Source: Methylobacterium nodulans ORS 2060
GTDB taxonomy: Bacteria; Pseudomonadota; Alphaproteobacteria; Rhizobiales; Beijerinckiaceae
Assembly: GCF_000022085.1 (NCBI RefSeq)
Contig: NC_011892.1
Location: forward strand, 1-64,000
Direction of reading: 5' to 3'
Length of the DNA stretch: 64,000 nucleotides
Positions 36,244 to 45,583 of this stretch are shown piece after piece; positions within the stretch are counted from its first letter, which is position 1, and each line of letters begins with the position of its first letter. The position numbers were made by a program, and so were the translations under genes. The notes under the pieces were generated by a model. The model was given only the letters and a program-made list of their open reading frames with translations, made no database searches and was not told the DNA's origin.

Positions 36244-36528
36244 CAACCACCCGAACCACAACCCAAAGGCGTGGCACACTCTTTGCCGCACCAAATCACC
36301 TCTCGAGTAAATGCCTACAGAGTATTGGGCCGTGCGGCATCCTAGCTGCAGCATCCGGGTTGATGGCGGCGAAGATACCGGTCGGCCTTGCTCATCGTAA
36401 GCATCTTACGGAATAACAATCCTCGATGTTCCACTTCTAAAATTTCTGATGCTGGGCTGCGGATGCCGCGGCCGCTGCAAATTGCTAGGCGGCTGAATGG
36501 ATCGGGCGACGCCGTTGTTGTTGCCGTC

Positions 36529-37506
36529 TCAGATACCAGTTGCAATGATCAGTCCGGACCGCTTGAGCTTGGCATCGATGGCCTTCAGCCGCGCATCGCG
36601 CTCAGCCCAGATCCGCCGGGTTTGCTCCTGCTTCTTTAGCTGGAGTGCGGTCTGGGCAGCCGTAAGGACATCAGCCCCAATTGAAACCGATGCCAGCTTG
36701 ACGGTCGGTGGGCGTGAGGGAGGAAGGACGATCCTTGCCTGTGCTGAGCGGCGTTCAGCCGGCCGCGAGCTGTTGCCAGCGCCAGCGTCGGCAATCGAGC
36801 GCGTTGCCTTGGTCGTCTCACGTGGTCTGTGCGGTTCAACAGATGCAGCTTGAGGTAAGGAGGAAGGGCTTGGCTTTCGAGGTTGAGCGGCTGCCGCAGA
36901 GGCCGAGGTGGGCCCGGGTTCGGTTGGTGGTGCAATCTCGCCAGCCAGGGGCGAGCCGATGAGGGCCAAGTGCGCCCGCGCCCTTCGGCAGTACTCAACC
37001 GAGAGCGGCGTCATCCGCTCCTCGCCATGGCCAGCTCGATACTTCATCAGCGCCCGGCACAGATCGCCGCCCGCGAGACGCCACGCCCGAGCCAAATAGG
37101 CCACCCCATAGCGCACATTCGTCGTGGGTTCGGCCAAATCGGCATCGGTTCCTCGGTAGCCCAGCATGGCGGCAGTCTGCGGCCGGACCTGCATTAGCCC
37201 AACCTCGCCGACACCGCCGATGGCGTTCGGGTTGTAGGCTGTCTCGACCTGCGCGACGGCATCAGCGACGGCCGGCGGCAGCCCCTGCCGGATGGCCTCC
37301 TGTGTGAGCATGTCGAGGTAGGCGCTGCGGCCCTTGTTGTAAATCGTCGGCAGGCCAACCAAGCCCACGATCGTCGGCGGTAGCGGCAGATTTGGGAATC
37401 CGTCATTCGCAGATTCCGCTTGTGCGCTGGTGGCCACGCAAACGCAAGCAAGTCCTACAGCGGCGGCCACAGAGATCCTGCGAGCCGTTACAAGTGCTCC
37501 CCCCAC
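36529..37506 (-). CDS. Secreted lytic transglycosylase (SLT domain)
   Basis: 325 residues from a GTG at 37506 with GGGAGG 9-14 bp upstream. The signal peptide ends near SAQA (30). The SLT domain (about 60-175) has the catalytic E88 in VAQVETAYNPNAIGGVGEVGLMQVRP and the NVRYGVAYLARAW and KYRAGH motifs. A Pro/Ser/Ala-rich linker (190-270) and a charged coiled-coil tail (285-315) follow. It cleaves peptidoglycan glycosidic bonds. VirB1-like proteins of type IV secretion have this form, but no other secretion genes are adjacent, so it may be a solitary wall enzyme. Confidence 0.88.
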   Translation of the reverse strand: MGGALVTARRISVAAAVGLACVCVATSAQAESANDGFPNLPLPPTIVGLVGLPTIYNKGRSAYLDMLTQEAIRQGLPPAVADAVAQVETAYNPNAIGGVGEVGLMQVRPQTAAMLGYRGTDADLAEPTTNVRYGVAYLARAWRLAGGDLCRALMKYRAGHGEERMTPLSVEYCRRARAHLALIGSPLAGEIAPPTEPGPTSASAAAAQPRKPSPSSLPQAASVEPHRPRETTKATRSIADAGAGNSSRPAERRSAQARIVLPPSRPPTVKLASVSIGADVLTAAQTALQLKKQEQTRRIWAERDARLKAIDAKLKRSGLIIATGI

Positions 37507-37713
37507 GATCCTGACCTCCCTTCAGTCCGTGAAGGTCACGCTAGCCACAAATAAGGCAGCACGAAGAAGCAGCGGTCAGTTCTGTGGGATTGCCGCCGGA
37601 GCAAAAGGGTTAGCACAGAAATGTATCCGTCGTCTCTCAGGTCCTCACCGCAATCCTGTTTCAGGCCGAGCTGGAGCGGAACTGACCGATGTTGGAAGCG
37701 CTATCCTGCACCG

Positions 37714-37902
37714 GGCAGTACGGGTGGTACTCGAAGGGGAAATCCAGGAAGCAGGTGGTACGGGAGCGGGTACAGAGCGGTACTAACCTAAGGGAAAAAC
37801 TTGTTTGTCTTACTTTATAGGTTACCCTGTACCACCCGCTTCCTAGATTTCTCCTTCGAGTACGACCTGTATCGCTTGTACCGCCTGTACCACCAGTGAG
37901 GG
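37714..37902. repeat. GTAC-rich palindromic locus 2
   Basis: The left block 37727-37765 and right block 37824-37863 are inverted repeats: GTACTCGAAGG(G/A)GAAATC, then AGGAAGC(A/G)GGTGGTAC. Extra GGTAC units flank them (37718, 37768-37785, 37875-37893), and the centre is AT-rich (37787-37823, AAAACTTGTTTGTCTTACTT). The same blocks in the same order occur in locus 1. It resembles a replication origin or a regulator array; neither is proven. Confidence 0.65.
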
Positions 37903-38445
37903 TGGACAGCGTGACATCGGAAGCACATCACAGCGAATTATGCTGTATCCGATCCAGGCGACTTAGTGTGGGTAATTGCGGTTTGGTTGCTCATAAGGGG
38001 CTCCTGTCCGAGACGGGGTGGCCCCACGATCTTCAGACAGGCCCCGCTGGGCCGACCATCTCATCGGCATTGCTGGCCACCCCTACTGCGGAAGCGGTTT
38101 AGCTCAGTAGCGCATCTCGCCCCTTCAGCGCCATGTCACTTCGCGCCACGGGAGACTCGACTGAAGTGCAAGGTGTGGCGGAGCCCCTCACGTCCAGGCA
38201 GATGGACGCGCGATAAATCGACTGTATTGCCGGAGTGCCAAGCTCGACTATTTCGGTCTTAGCCCATTGCCGTAAGCCAGGGCGGTCCATCCTCCTCGTA
38301 TCTCAATTTACATCCGCACAGCTTCGCTCAGGAACCTCAGCTGTTCCCAGGTGTTGACGGTGCGCCTGTTGGGACTTCGCTGCCTGGGTAGCCTGAGTTT
38401 GCAACTCTTTTGGACAGGCAGTGCGCAGATGCAATGGAGGCAGCT
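37903..38445. other. No gene supported
   Basis: Mixed composition. A minus-strand frame at 38099-38290 has AGGAGG directly abutting its ATG without spacing and no recognisable content. A tRNA-like string near 38095 does not fold into a full tRNA. Confidence 0.35.
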
Positions 38446-39054
38446 ATGCGTGCCATCATGTTTGCGCTTCTTGTCATTTTCGTAGCAGAGAACGGTACGG
38501 TAGCAGCTGCTGCGAATCAAAGCTCAACGTATAGTAAGAAATTCATAGCGTTCTTTTTCGAAATAAGAAGATATAACGATATCAGCTCGGAAATCACAGA
38601 AGAAGTCATCAAAGATTCCGATGACGCGCACGTGTCGCAGAAAACAAACAGAGCCGCATCTGCCTTTGACGTATGCGATATGGATGATTTCAACAATTTT
38701 AAACGCCATATATCGTCGAGAGATAATCGATACATCAGGGAGTTCAATCTAGCCGGGAATCCTGATGACACCTCCTATATTGGTGCTTCTGTCGTTTACG
38801 TGAAGCAACTATTAATCAATATAAATAAGCTCGCACGGAAAAGAAGTTACAAGATTGGTGCTGCAATTGCTTATCTTCAACTCGATACCGAAGGTGTCGT
38901 TCTGGAAGCTCGTGTGATTGACTTTTTGGGAGATACAACGATCATCAGAGAGGTATACGGGGTTGTAACTCCAGGAAGGAAGCTGGGCGAGCCGCCGTAC
39001 TTTGTAGATAAAGATAATCTGAAATTTATAGTTCCCGTCGTTTTCGAGCGATGA
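38446..39054 (+). CDS. AT-rich secreted hypothetical protein (202 aa)
   Basis: The ATG at 38446 has GGAGG 6-10 bp upstream. A signal peptide (MRAIMFALLVIFVAENGTVAAA) leads a mature protein rich in Ile, Asn, Lys and Asp, with predicted alternating helix and strand and a single VCDMDDF segment. The codon composition is far more AT-rich than all neighbours, indicating recent acquisition from a low-GC source. No family is recognised; the downstream region to 39541 is empty. Confidence 0.7.
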   Translation: MRAIMFALLVIFVAENGTVAAAANQSSTYSKKFIAFFFEIRRYNDISSEITEEVIKDSDDAHVSQKTNRAASAFDVCDMDDFNNFKRHISSRDNRYIREFNLAGNPDDTSYIGASVVYVKQLLININKLARKRSYKIGAAIAYLQLDTEGVVLEARVIDFLGDTTIIREVYGVVTPGRKLGEPPYFVDKDNLKFIVPVVFER

Positions 39055-39541
39055 TGTTTTTGCTGCCGAAGACAAGTGGACACGACTAGCGGCTGATCCG
39101 CAACATATTCTTCCTGCTGTCGTCGAATATTGCCTCGTTACTTTCGTCGGAGGGATGATGTGAGGTTTGGCGATCATCTCCGGTCTATAATGTTTACCGA
39201 CAGACGTGCCGCGTCCTCCAGCTGCTACTGACGAACGCGTTCGCTACGCCGCTGTCATCGAAGGTTGAGGCTGACCCTTTGCGGAAGATGGGGGCGTCCG
39301 CTTCCGGGTATGCTGGTTGCCATGGCCCAAACGACTGACCTTCGCCGAAAGCCACCTGTCTGCTAGCAGGCGGCAGCACATCCAAGCAGACCTTTCTCAG
39401 GTGACCGAGCATGAAGTTGCCTGCTACATAACCACGGATCTCGGCGGACCCGGTGGCACATCGCCCTTGTTGATCCGGTACTCGCCGGACTGGCCAGAAC
39501 CGGAATCCCTGACAGCACTCAACCGGCGGCGGGCTGCCGGG
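39055..39541. other. No gene seen
   Basis: The first 130 bases share the AT-rich character of the preceding gene, then GC rises. No convincing frame, RNA gene or repeat was found. Confidence 0.4.
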
Positions 39542-40420
39542 TCAGAGGAATGTCCATGTGAAGCGTTCACCGTTCCGGGCGACAGTGCCGGCGGACGTGC
39601 CCGCGCAGTGCGAACTGAACCAGATCAGGCGGCGCTCGGCGGCAAGGTCGAGCATGCGGAGTCGGGACCGGCGCGCTTCCTCCGGGGCCTCGCAGAACAT
39701 CGAGCACCAGTCCGGGCGCGCGACCTGCACCGGGTGGTGCAGAACGTCGCCCGCGAACAGCGCCTCCCGGCCATCCGAACGCAGCAGGATCGACATGTGG
39801 TCCGGGCTGTGCCCCGGCGTCGGCACGTAGGTGAAGTCGGCGAGCGACTCGCCCCCTTCCGGCGGTACGAACTCCGTCCGCCCCGCCGCGACCACCGGCA
39901 GCACGCTGTCGGCGAACATGTCGTGGTTCGGCCGTGCGCGGCCTTCGGGCGACATGAACAGCTCATAGCCCCGGTGCGGCATCAACGTGCGCGCGTTCGG
40001 GAAGGTGGGCACCCAGCCCCCGTCGCCCGGGACGGTGTTCCAGCCGACATGATCGGTGTGCAGATGGGTCAGAAGGACATGGGTGACGTCCTCCGGCCGC
40101 GCGCCCGCGGTCGCCAAGCGGTCGAGCCAGGGCGTGTCGAGGTGGTCGAACAGCTTCGAGGCGCGCGTTTTCCCGTTGCCGATGCCGGCGTCGACCAGCA
40201 CGGTCAGGCCGCCAATCCGGACCAGCCAGGAATGGACAGACACGGTGAGTTGTCCGCCCGCTGCATCGACGGGCGACGATCCGACCGGGTCCGGCCGCTC
40301 GAGGGCGGGATCGTAGTCCGGCAGGAGCTTGCCCGCGGGAAATTCGGCTGTGATCTCGGAAATCCTGGTCACGGTGGCATGGCCGATCCGATAGACCACA
40401 GGCACTTCGTTCGTCGTCAC
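39542..40420 (-). CDS. MBL-fold metallohydrolase (lactonase-like)
   Basis: 292 residues from a GTG at 40420 with AGGGAGGA 6-13 bp upstream. The zinc motif HLHTDH is at 119-124, with LVDAGIG (75-81), PGHSPDHMSILL and FAGDVLHHP further on carrying the remaining ligands. The architecture fits the class of MBL-fold hydrolases that includes AHL lactonases and methyl-parathion-hydrolase-like enzymes. It is the last gene of a three-gene minus-strand unit (MFS, creatininase, MBL) controlled by a divergent TetR, which suggests hydrolysis of a lactone, ester or cyclic amide intermediate. Confidence 0.88.
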   Translation of the reverse strand: MTTNEVPVVYRIGHATVTRISEITAEFPAGKLLPDYDPALERPDPVGSSPVDAAGGQLTVSVHSWLVRIGGLTVLVDAGIGNGKTRASKLFDHLDTPWLDRLATAGARPEDVTHVLLTHLHTDHVGWNTVPGDGGWVPTFPNARTLMPHRGYELFMSPEGRARPNHDMFADSVLPVVAAGRTEFVPPEGGESLADFTYVPTPGHSPDHMSILLRSDGREALFAGDVLHHPVQVARPDWCSMFCEAPEEARRSRLRMLDLAAERRLIWFSSHCAGTSAGTVARNGERFTWTFL

Positions 40421-40457
40421 GGTTTCCTCCCTCCTCGGTTCCGCCGCGGTCACACCC

Positions 40458-41240
40458 TCACGCCCAGGGGTCGCCTGCCCGCAAACGCGCGGCCAGCGCC
40501 AGGGCGCAGGCGTCGAGCACGGCCTCGCCCTTGGCCGCGCTGGCTCGCCGCGCATCGCCGGCGACGCCGCCGCGTGAGACTTCCTGCCACCCGCGCACAC
40601 GCTTGAGCGTCGGCATCAGAGAGTCGGCAATGTCGAAGCCTGGCCCGTGTGCCTCGGCCAGGCGCGTCGCGTCGACGAGATCGGAGTCCAGCGCCATCAT
40701 CATCGAGGTCTCCGCCTCGCAGGCGTGCATCACGTTGCCCTGGTCCTCAAGGATGCCGGACACCGCGTCTGCGGCTTCCATGAAGTAGGTGGCCGTCGCG
40801 ATGGGGGCGTCCAACTCGCGCGTCAGTTCGACGGCGAGCGAAGACAAGGCGGTGATGTTGCCGCCGTGGCTGTTGACGAGCACGACCTTCCGGAAGCCCG
40901 CCGCCAGGATCGACCGGCACAGGTCGCGCAGCAGGGCGTGGTAGGTGGCGAGCGACAGGGTGAAGGTACCGCCGAAAGCGACGTGGTGGTCGGCCAAGCC
41001 GCACCACACAGTCGGCGCGACCACGATCGGGCGATCCGGCGCGACGAGTTCAGCCGTGCGCCGGCAGACGGCGGTGCCGAGGAAGTCGTCGACGCCGGTC
41101 GGCAGGTGCGGCCCGTGCTGCTCGGTCGAGGCCACCGGGAGCAGCACGATCGCATCGCGGCGGGCGAGGTCGTTGAGCGCTTCGGCGGAGAGGCGGTTCC
41201 AGGCAACCTCGGGGGGCGCCATCTCGGTCGATACGGTCAT
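40458..41240 (-). CDS. Creatininase-family amidohydrolase
   Basis: 260 residues; GGAGGCCACC precedes the ATG at 41240. Metal-site motifs are clear: LLPVASTEQHGPHLPTGVDDFLG (E40, H42, D51), LVNSHGGN (121-128) and HACEAETS (172-179, Glu177). The creatininase family opens cyclic amides such as creatinine, or acts on formylated precursors and mycofactocin peptide; which one applies is not evident. It lies 13 bp upstream-to-downstream of the MFS gene in the same operon. Confidence 0.92.
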   Translation of the reverse strand: MTVSTEMAPPEVAWNRLSAEALNDLARRDAIVLLPVASTEQHGPHLPTGVDDFLGTAVCRRTAELVAPDRPIVVAPTVWCGLADHHVAFGGTFTLSLATYHALLRDLCRSILAAGFRKVVLVNSHGGNITALSSLAVELTRELDAPIATATYFMEAADAVSGILEDQGNVMHACEAETSMMMALDSDLVDATRLAEAHGPGFDIADSLMPTLKRVRGWQEVSRGGVAGDARRASAAKGEAVLDACALALAARLRAGDPWA

Positions 41241-41253
41241 GGTGGCCTCCAAG

Positions 41254-42690
41254 TCAGGCGGTGGCGATGCGGGTTGATGCCGGCGAGGCAGGTGAAGTCG
41301 ATGGAGCCGCCTCGTGCGCCCCACTGGTCCCCGCGTTGGCAGCCACGCAGGCACGATACGGGTGCAGGCCCGAGAAGGCGGCCAGCGCGGCGAGGATCGC
41401 CAGGCTCGGCGCCCCCACCGCCATCGCCCGCCACAGCAGTGCCTCATCGCCGAATGCCCGGTCGGTCAGCAGGGCGAACACCGTGGGGCCGAGCGAGAGG
41501 CCGATGCCGTTGAACACGAACAGGTAGACCGCCGAGGCGGTGCCGCGCATCCGCGCCGGGGCGAGTTCCTGCACACCGGTCGAGCCGGTGGTCGATATCA
41601 CCGCGGTGAAGAAGATCATGCCACCCGCCAGCAGGAGCGCGAGGGCCGGCGTTGCGGCCTGTGGGAAGGCGGCAGCGAATGGAAGCGCGCACAGGGCCGC
41701 GATGCCCGTGACCCGCAGACGCGCGTCGGTCCGCCCCGCTCGCAGCATCCGGTCGGAGGTCACCCCGCCGGCAAGGACGCCCAGCGCGCCGGCCGCGACG
41801 GTGACGCAGCCGAACCACAGCCCCCCCTGCGCGATCGGCAGCCCGTAGGTGCGGCGCAGGAACTCCGGTACCCATGCACCGGTGCCGTAGAACAGCATGG
41901 CCAGCAGCGTGCTCGCCGCGTGCTGGGTCGCAAAGGCGCGCCAGTGCCGGCGGTAGTGTGCGACGACCTGGGGCAGGTCGGGCGCGTCGGAGGTCGGCTT
42001 CCCTTGGCCCTTGGCGACGCCGGACCGCCTTGGCTCGTAGAGCGAGAGCACGAACGGGATCACGAGCAGCCCGGGCGGACCGATCAGCAGGAACACGAAC
42101 TGCCACGTGCGCACCGAGCCGATCAGCGGCACGTCCACGACCGTGAGCCCCTCGAAGGCGTGCACGATCCCGCTGCCTGCCACGAGCGCGAGCCCGGTGC
42201 CGACATAGGCCGAGACGGCGAAGACGGCGAAGGCGAGCCCACGCCGGTGCGGGGGGAACCAGTCGCCGAGCAGCGACACGACCACGGGCGTGCCGGTCGC
42301 TTCGCCGATGCCGACGCCGGAGCGGGCGAGCGCGAGTTGCGGGAACGAGCGCACGAAGCCGCACAGGAAGGTGCAGCCGCACCACAGCGCGAGGCCCGCC
42401 GACAGCAATGCGGGCCGGGAGACTCGGTCGACGAGGCGGCCGATCGGCAATCCGGCGACCGCGTAGGCCAGCGCGAAGCCGAGCCCGATGACGAGGCTGA
42501 CCTCGGTGTCGCTCATGCCGAGGTCGGCCTTGATCGGGGCGATGAGCAGGCTCAGCGCCTGCCGGTCGACGAACGAGAAGATCTGAACGACGAACAGGAC
42601 GGCGACCCCGTACCAAGCCACACTGGGGCGAGGCATGGCGGGCGAGACGTCGACCGCGGCGGGAAGCGGATCGGGACGTTGGGTGAGCAT
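41254..42690 (-). CDS. MFS transporter (12 TM)
   Basis: 478 residues. The start at 42690 has GGGAGAATGCC. The first helix begins at about residue 25 (VAWYGVAVLFVVQIFSFVDRQALSLLIAPIKADLGMSD). The MFS signature GRLVDRVSRP lies between helices 2 and 3, and there is a long central loop (about 235-265). This subgroup (FVDRQ...LLIAPI, spinster-like/aromatic-acid type) carries organic solutes with H+. First gene of the TetR-controlled unit, so probably the importer or exporter of its substrate. The last 25 residues are low-complexity. Confidence 0.9.
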   Translation of the reverse strand: MLTQRPDPLPAAVDVSPAMPRPSVAWYGVAVLFVVQIFSFVDRQALSLLIAPIKADLGMSDTEVSLVIGLGFALAYAVAGLPIGRLVDRVSRPALLSAGLALWCGCTFLCGFVRSFPQLALARSGVGIGEATGTPVVVSLLGDWFPPHRRGLAFAVFAVSAYVGTGLALVAGSGIVHAFEGLTVVDVPLIGSVRTWQFVFLLIGPPGLLVIPFVLSLYEPRRSGVAKGQGKPTSDAPDLPQVVAHYRRHWRAFATQHAASTLLAMLFYGTGAWVPEFLRRTYGLPIAQGGLWFGCVTVAAGALGVLAGGVTSDRMLRAGRTDARLRVTGIAALCALPFAAAFPQAATPALALLLAGGMIFFTAVISTTGSTGVQELAPARMRGTASAVYLFVFNGIGLSLGPTVFALLTDRAFGDEALLWRAMAVGAPSLAILAALAAFSGLHPYRACVAANAGTSGAHEAAPSTSPASPASTRIATA

Positions 42691-42771
42691 GGCATTCTCC
42701 CGGATCGGGGCCTGCCGTGCCCGGAACGTTAGCCGGCAGGGCGGACCCGTTGGGGTGATCTTCATAGATTG

Positions 42772-42786
42772 ACTTTACAGTAAAGT
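42772..42786. promoter_or_regulatory. Palindromic operator between MFS and tetR genes
   Basis: ACTTTAC-A-GTAAAGT is a perfect odd palindrome, placed 17 bp before the TetR start and 81 bp before the MFS start, in the divergent promoter region. TetR-family proteins typically bind such a site and repress both directions until a ligand arrives. Confidence 0.75.
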
Positions 42787-42803
42787 AAAGTAGGGATGGC
42801 GGC

Positions 42804-43475
42804 ATGGCACGGCGCGGCGCAACGGTTCGGGACGATGAGCATGCGGGGAGCGGCGGCGAGGGCGCCGGCACTTCGATCGCAATCCTAGATGCGGCGCGGC
42901 GCTTGTTCCTCGACGCCGGCTACGAGGGCGTGAGCCTCGAGCAGGTCGGCCGCGCGGCGGGGGTGTCGCGCCAGACGGTGTACAACCAGTTCGGAAGCAA
43001 GGACGCGGTGTTCCGGTCGGTAGTCGATCGCCACTGGGAGACGGTCCGGACAGAGGTGGCGGTGATGTTGCCGTCCCCGTCGGCCGAGCCGGCCGAACCG
43101 GCCGAGATCCTGCACGGCTTCGCGCGGGCGCTGCTGCGCTTCGTCCAGGGAACGGACCAGATCGCCTTCACGCGCCTCGTCATCGCGGAATCGCGCCATC
43201 AGCCCTGGATCGCTGAGGCCTTCTACCGGGCGGGCAAGGCGCCGCTCGTGGCGGCGTTCGCGGGCGTCCTGTCGGAACTGACGAACCGGCGCCTGCTTTG
43301 CTGCCCCCACCCGGAACTCGCGGCACGGCAATTCATGGGCCTCGTCCAGGAATTCGTGATCTGGCCGCACGTCATGAGGGTCGGCGGTTTGGCGGAGATC
43401 CCCGACGACGACACCGTCGTGGAGGAGGCCGTCAGGACCTTCCTGGCCCGCTACGCGGCCCATCCGCCTGGATAG
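42804..43475 (+). CDS. TetR-family transcription regulator
   Basis: 223 residues with an N-terminal low-complexity arm (1-22). The TetR HTH follows (about 26-72: ILDAARRLFLDAGYEGVSLEQVGRAAGVSRQTVYNQFGSKDAVF), then a helical ligand-binding domain of the TetR_C/AefR-like type (PWIAEAFYRAG). Divergent from the MFS-creatininase-MBL unit, with the palindrome at 42772-42786 between them, so it is the likely local repressor, with the pathway substrate as inducer. Confidence 0.93.
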   Translation: MARRGATVRDDEHAGSGGEGAGTSIAILDAARRLFLDAGYEGVSLEQVGRAAGVSRQTVYNQFGSKDAVFRSVVDRHWETVRTEVAVMLPSPSAEPAEPAEILHGFARALLRFVQGTDQIAFTRLVIAESRHQPWIAEAFYRAGKAPLVAAFAGVLSELTNRRLLCCPHPELAARQFMGLVQEFVIWPHVMRVGGLAEIPDDDTVVEEAVRTFLARYAAHPPG

Positions 43476-43535
43476 CCCTCAGCCTCCTCCGCTATCCTGC
43501 AACCGAACAGACCTGTCCGGACGATTGCAATGGGT

Positions 43536-45054
43536 GGATTTCGTTGCAAAACTCGCGGGCAGGCTGGATCAGCGGTGGCTGCGAGGAGCGACCCTCGTGG
43601 GGCACGGAGTGCCTCCCGCCGATCAAGCCGGGCTCGGCTGCGGGACCGGGACGAGCTTGGCGAGCTTCCTCAGGTTCTGAGCAGCTGCGGCGAGGTGGAA
43701 CTCGTCGCGGGCTCCGTTCGGACCCCGCAGCCGGAGCCGATCCAGCTTCAAGAGGCGCTTGAGGTGGGCAAACAACATCTCGACCTTCTTGCGCTCACGC
43801 CGCGACGTCTTGCCCTCGTCAGATCGCGCGATGTCGCGCGCCATGTCCCGCGCCCCCTCGGAGATCGAGCGTGGGATCTTGCGCACCGGACCGTTTGGGC
43901 AGCATCGCGCCTTCAACGGGCACGCCATGCAGTCGAACGTGCTCGCCCGATCCAAGAGCGTCGCCCCGCCGTTGACCCGGCTGCCCGGCGTGGTCAGCAT
44001 CGTACCCGCCGGGCAGCGGTAGACATCGCCGGGCTGGTCGTAGCTGAAGTCGGCGCGCGAGAAGGTGCCATCCGTGCGCTCCGACTTGTCGAACACGCTG
44101 ATGTGCGGCGCGATGCCCTGCTCGGAGACGAGCCAGCCCAGCATCTCGGCCGAGCCAGAGCCGCTGTCGCCGGCAAGCCGGGCCGGATAGAGGCCGAAGC
44201 TCGCGCGCGACCGCTCGAGCATGCGCTTGGCGGCCGTGACCTCGGCCTGCCGGATGGCGGTGGTTGCCTCGACATCAACGATGATCGCAGGGTCGCGGTC
44301 GATCAGGTCATTGGCCGTGTCGGCGAAGAAGGCCAGCCCGCCATGGGCACCGGTCCAGCGGGCGGCCGGATCAGCGGGTGAGAGGAACTTGGGCGGCACT
44401 GGTGTGGCAGCCCCGAAGGCCGCCGCGTCGAGCACGGCCAGGTACTCCTGAGCGGCCCGGCTCACGGCCTCGGGCGGCAGGCCGGCGGATCCCTCGACGC
44501 CCTTCTGCCGACTGGCGTCGGCCTGGATCAGGCGGCCATCCACCGCAAAGCCTTCCCCGCCCACGAGTCCTTCCGCGATGCAGCGGGCCAACACGCGCGC
44601 GAACAGGCGGCGCAGGAGGTCGCTGTCGCGGAAGCGGCCGTGGCGGTTCTTGGAGAAGGTGGAATGGTCGGGCACGCGCCCGTCCAGGCCGAGCCGGCAG
44701 AACCAACGCTAGGCGAGGTTGAGGTGGACCTCGTCGCCGAGCCGGCGCTCGGAGCGGATGCCACGGCCGTAGCCGATGATCAGCATGCGGATCATCAACT
44801 CGGGGTCGACAGAAGCGCGGCCCGTCGAGGCGTAGAAGGGAGAGAGGTCCTGGCGCAGTCCGGTCAGGTCGACGAAGCGGTCGATGGCGCGCAGCAGATG
44901 GTCGGCTGGGACGTGGGTATCGAGCGAGAACTCGTAGAACAGGGCACCTTGCTCGACTTGCCGCGGTCCCATCATCTGCTTCAATCCCCGTCTCTCAACG
45001 GGAGTGAATCACCCCAAAACTGCCGGCGCAACAGCCGAGTTTTCAACAGAATCC
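43536..45054 (-). mobile_element. IS1182-family element, nonsense-mutated
   Basis: The ends GGATTTCGTTGCAAAACTCG (43536 on) and, inverted, GGATTCTGTTGAAAACTCGG (to 45054) bound 1519 bp with one transposase frame. No target duplication was found. Its left 270 bp are repeated in inverted orientation at 35314-35589. Confidence 0.85.
43623..44984 (-). pseudogene. IS1182-family transposase with amber stop
   Basis: The first frame (44984-44709, GPRQVEQGALFYEFSLDTHVPADHLLRAIDRFVDL) stops at TAG 44709-44711, where relatives have Tyr before RWFCRLGLDG. The same frame then continues to 43623 with DHSTFSKNRHGRF, FAVDGRLIQADASRQ, DPAARW, and the cysteine-rich CPLKARCCPNGP zinc region. Full length about 453 codons. 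One nonsense change is the only visible lesion. Confidence 0.88.
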
Positions 45055-45583
45055 GCCACTTGCAGACCTTCAGTGAGTGCCGTCGAAATGGCCGCTCGAC
45101 ACCCGAGAGCGGACCTGTCGAAACCCTTCGACTCGCACCTGCCGATCCTCATCTCATTCGCATAAGCGCGGCGTATGGAACCTAAAAGGGAGCCTCTGAC
45201 CCGTTCCGGGACTTGGCCGCGGTCACTGAACGTCCGACAGGCTACGCAACGGGAGACAGCAGCTCAACACCTTGCATTGCGTCAACGGCTCGGCAGAGCC
45301 TCAATGACCGATCACTCAAGCCCATCCCCTGGTTCCTGAGCGGGGTCATCAAGAAAATTTGCCGGCGAGACAGAGTCGAAAACACGAACGCTACCAAGTG
45401 CCATTGATCACCAGTTACCGATTTGTATTGAACAAGCTGACAGGCCGAACCTTCTAACGTGGATGGCAATCCTACCATCCGTGATGCCGAGGCTTGTAAA
45501 ATGCCTTCCGGTGCGCGCGGCTGCGGCGCTGAGGCGTCCCTGGATTGGCGCCCTCAGCGTCGCGTTAAATTAGCAACCGCAAT
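45055..45583. other. No gene seen
   Basis: No supported frame. Sequence composition falls to a lower GC near 45200-45480, then rises into the aldehyde dehydrogenase gene. It may hold its transcription end; no clear terminator hairpin was recognised. Confidence 0.4.

Noticed and set aside
38091..38170. tRNA-like string (GGTTTAGCTCAGTAGCGC)
   Set aside because: Resembles a D-arm, but no anticodon stem, GTTCGA T-loop or matching acceptor stem follows.
38099..38290. 63-codon minus-strand frame beginning after AGGAGG
   Set aside because: The ribosome site directly abuts the ATG with no spacer, and the product shows no coherent features.
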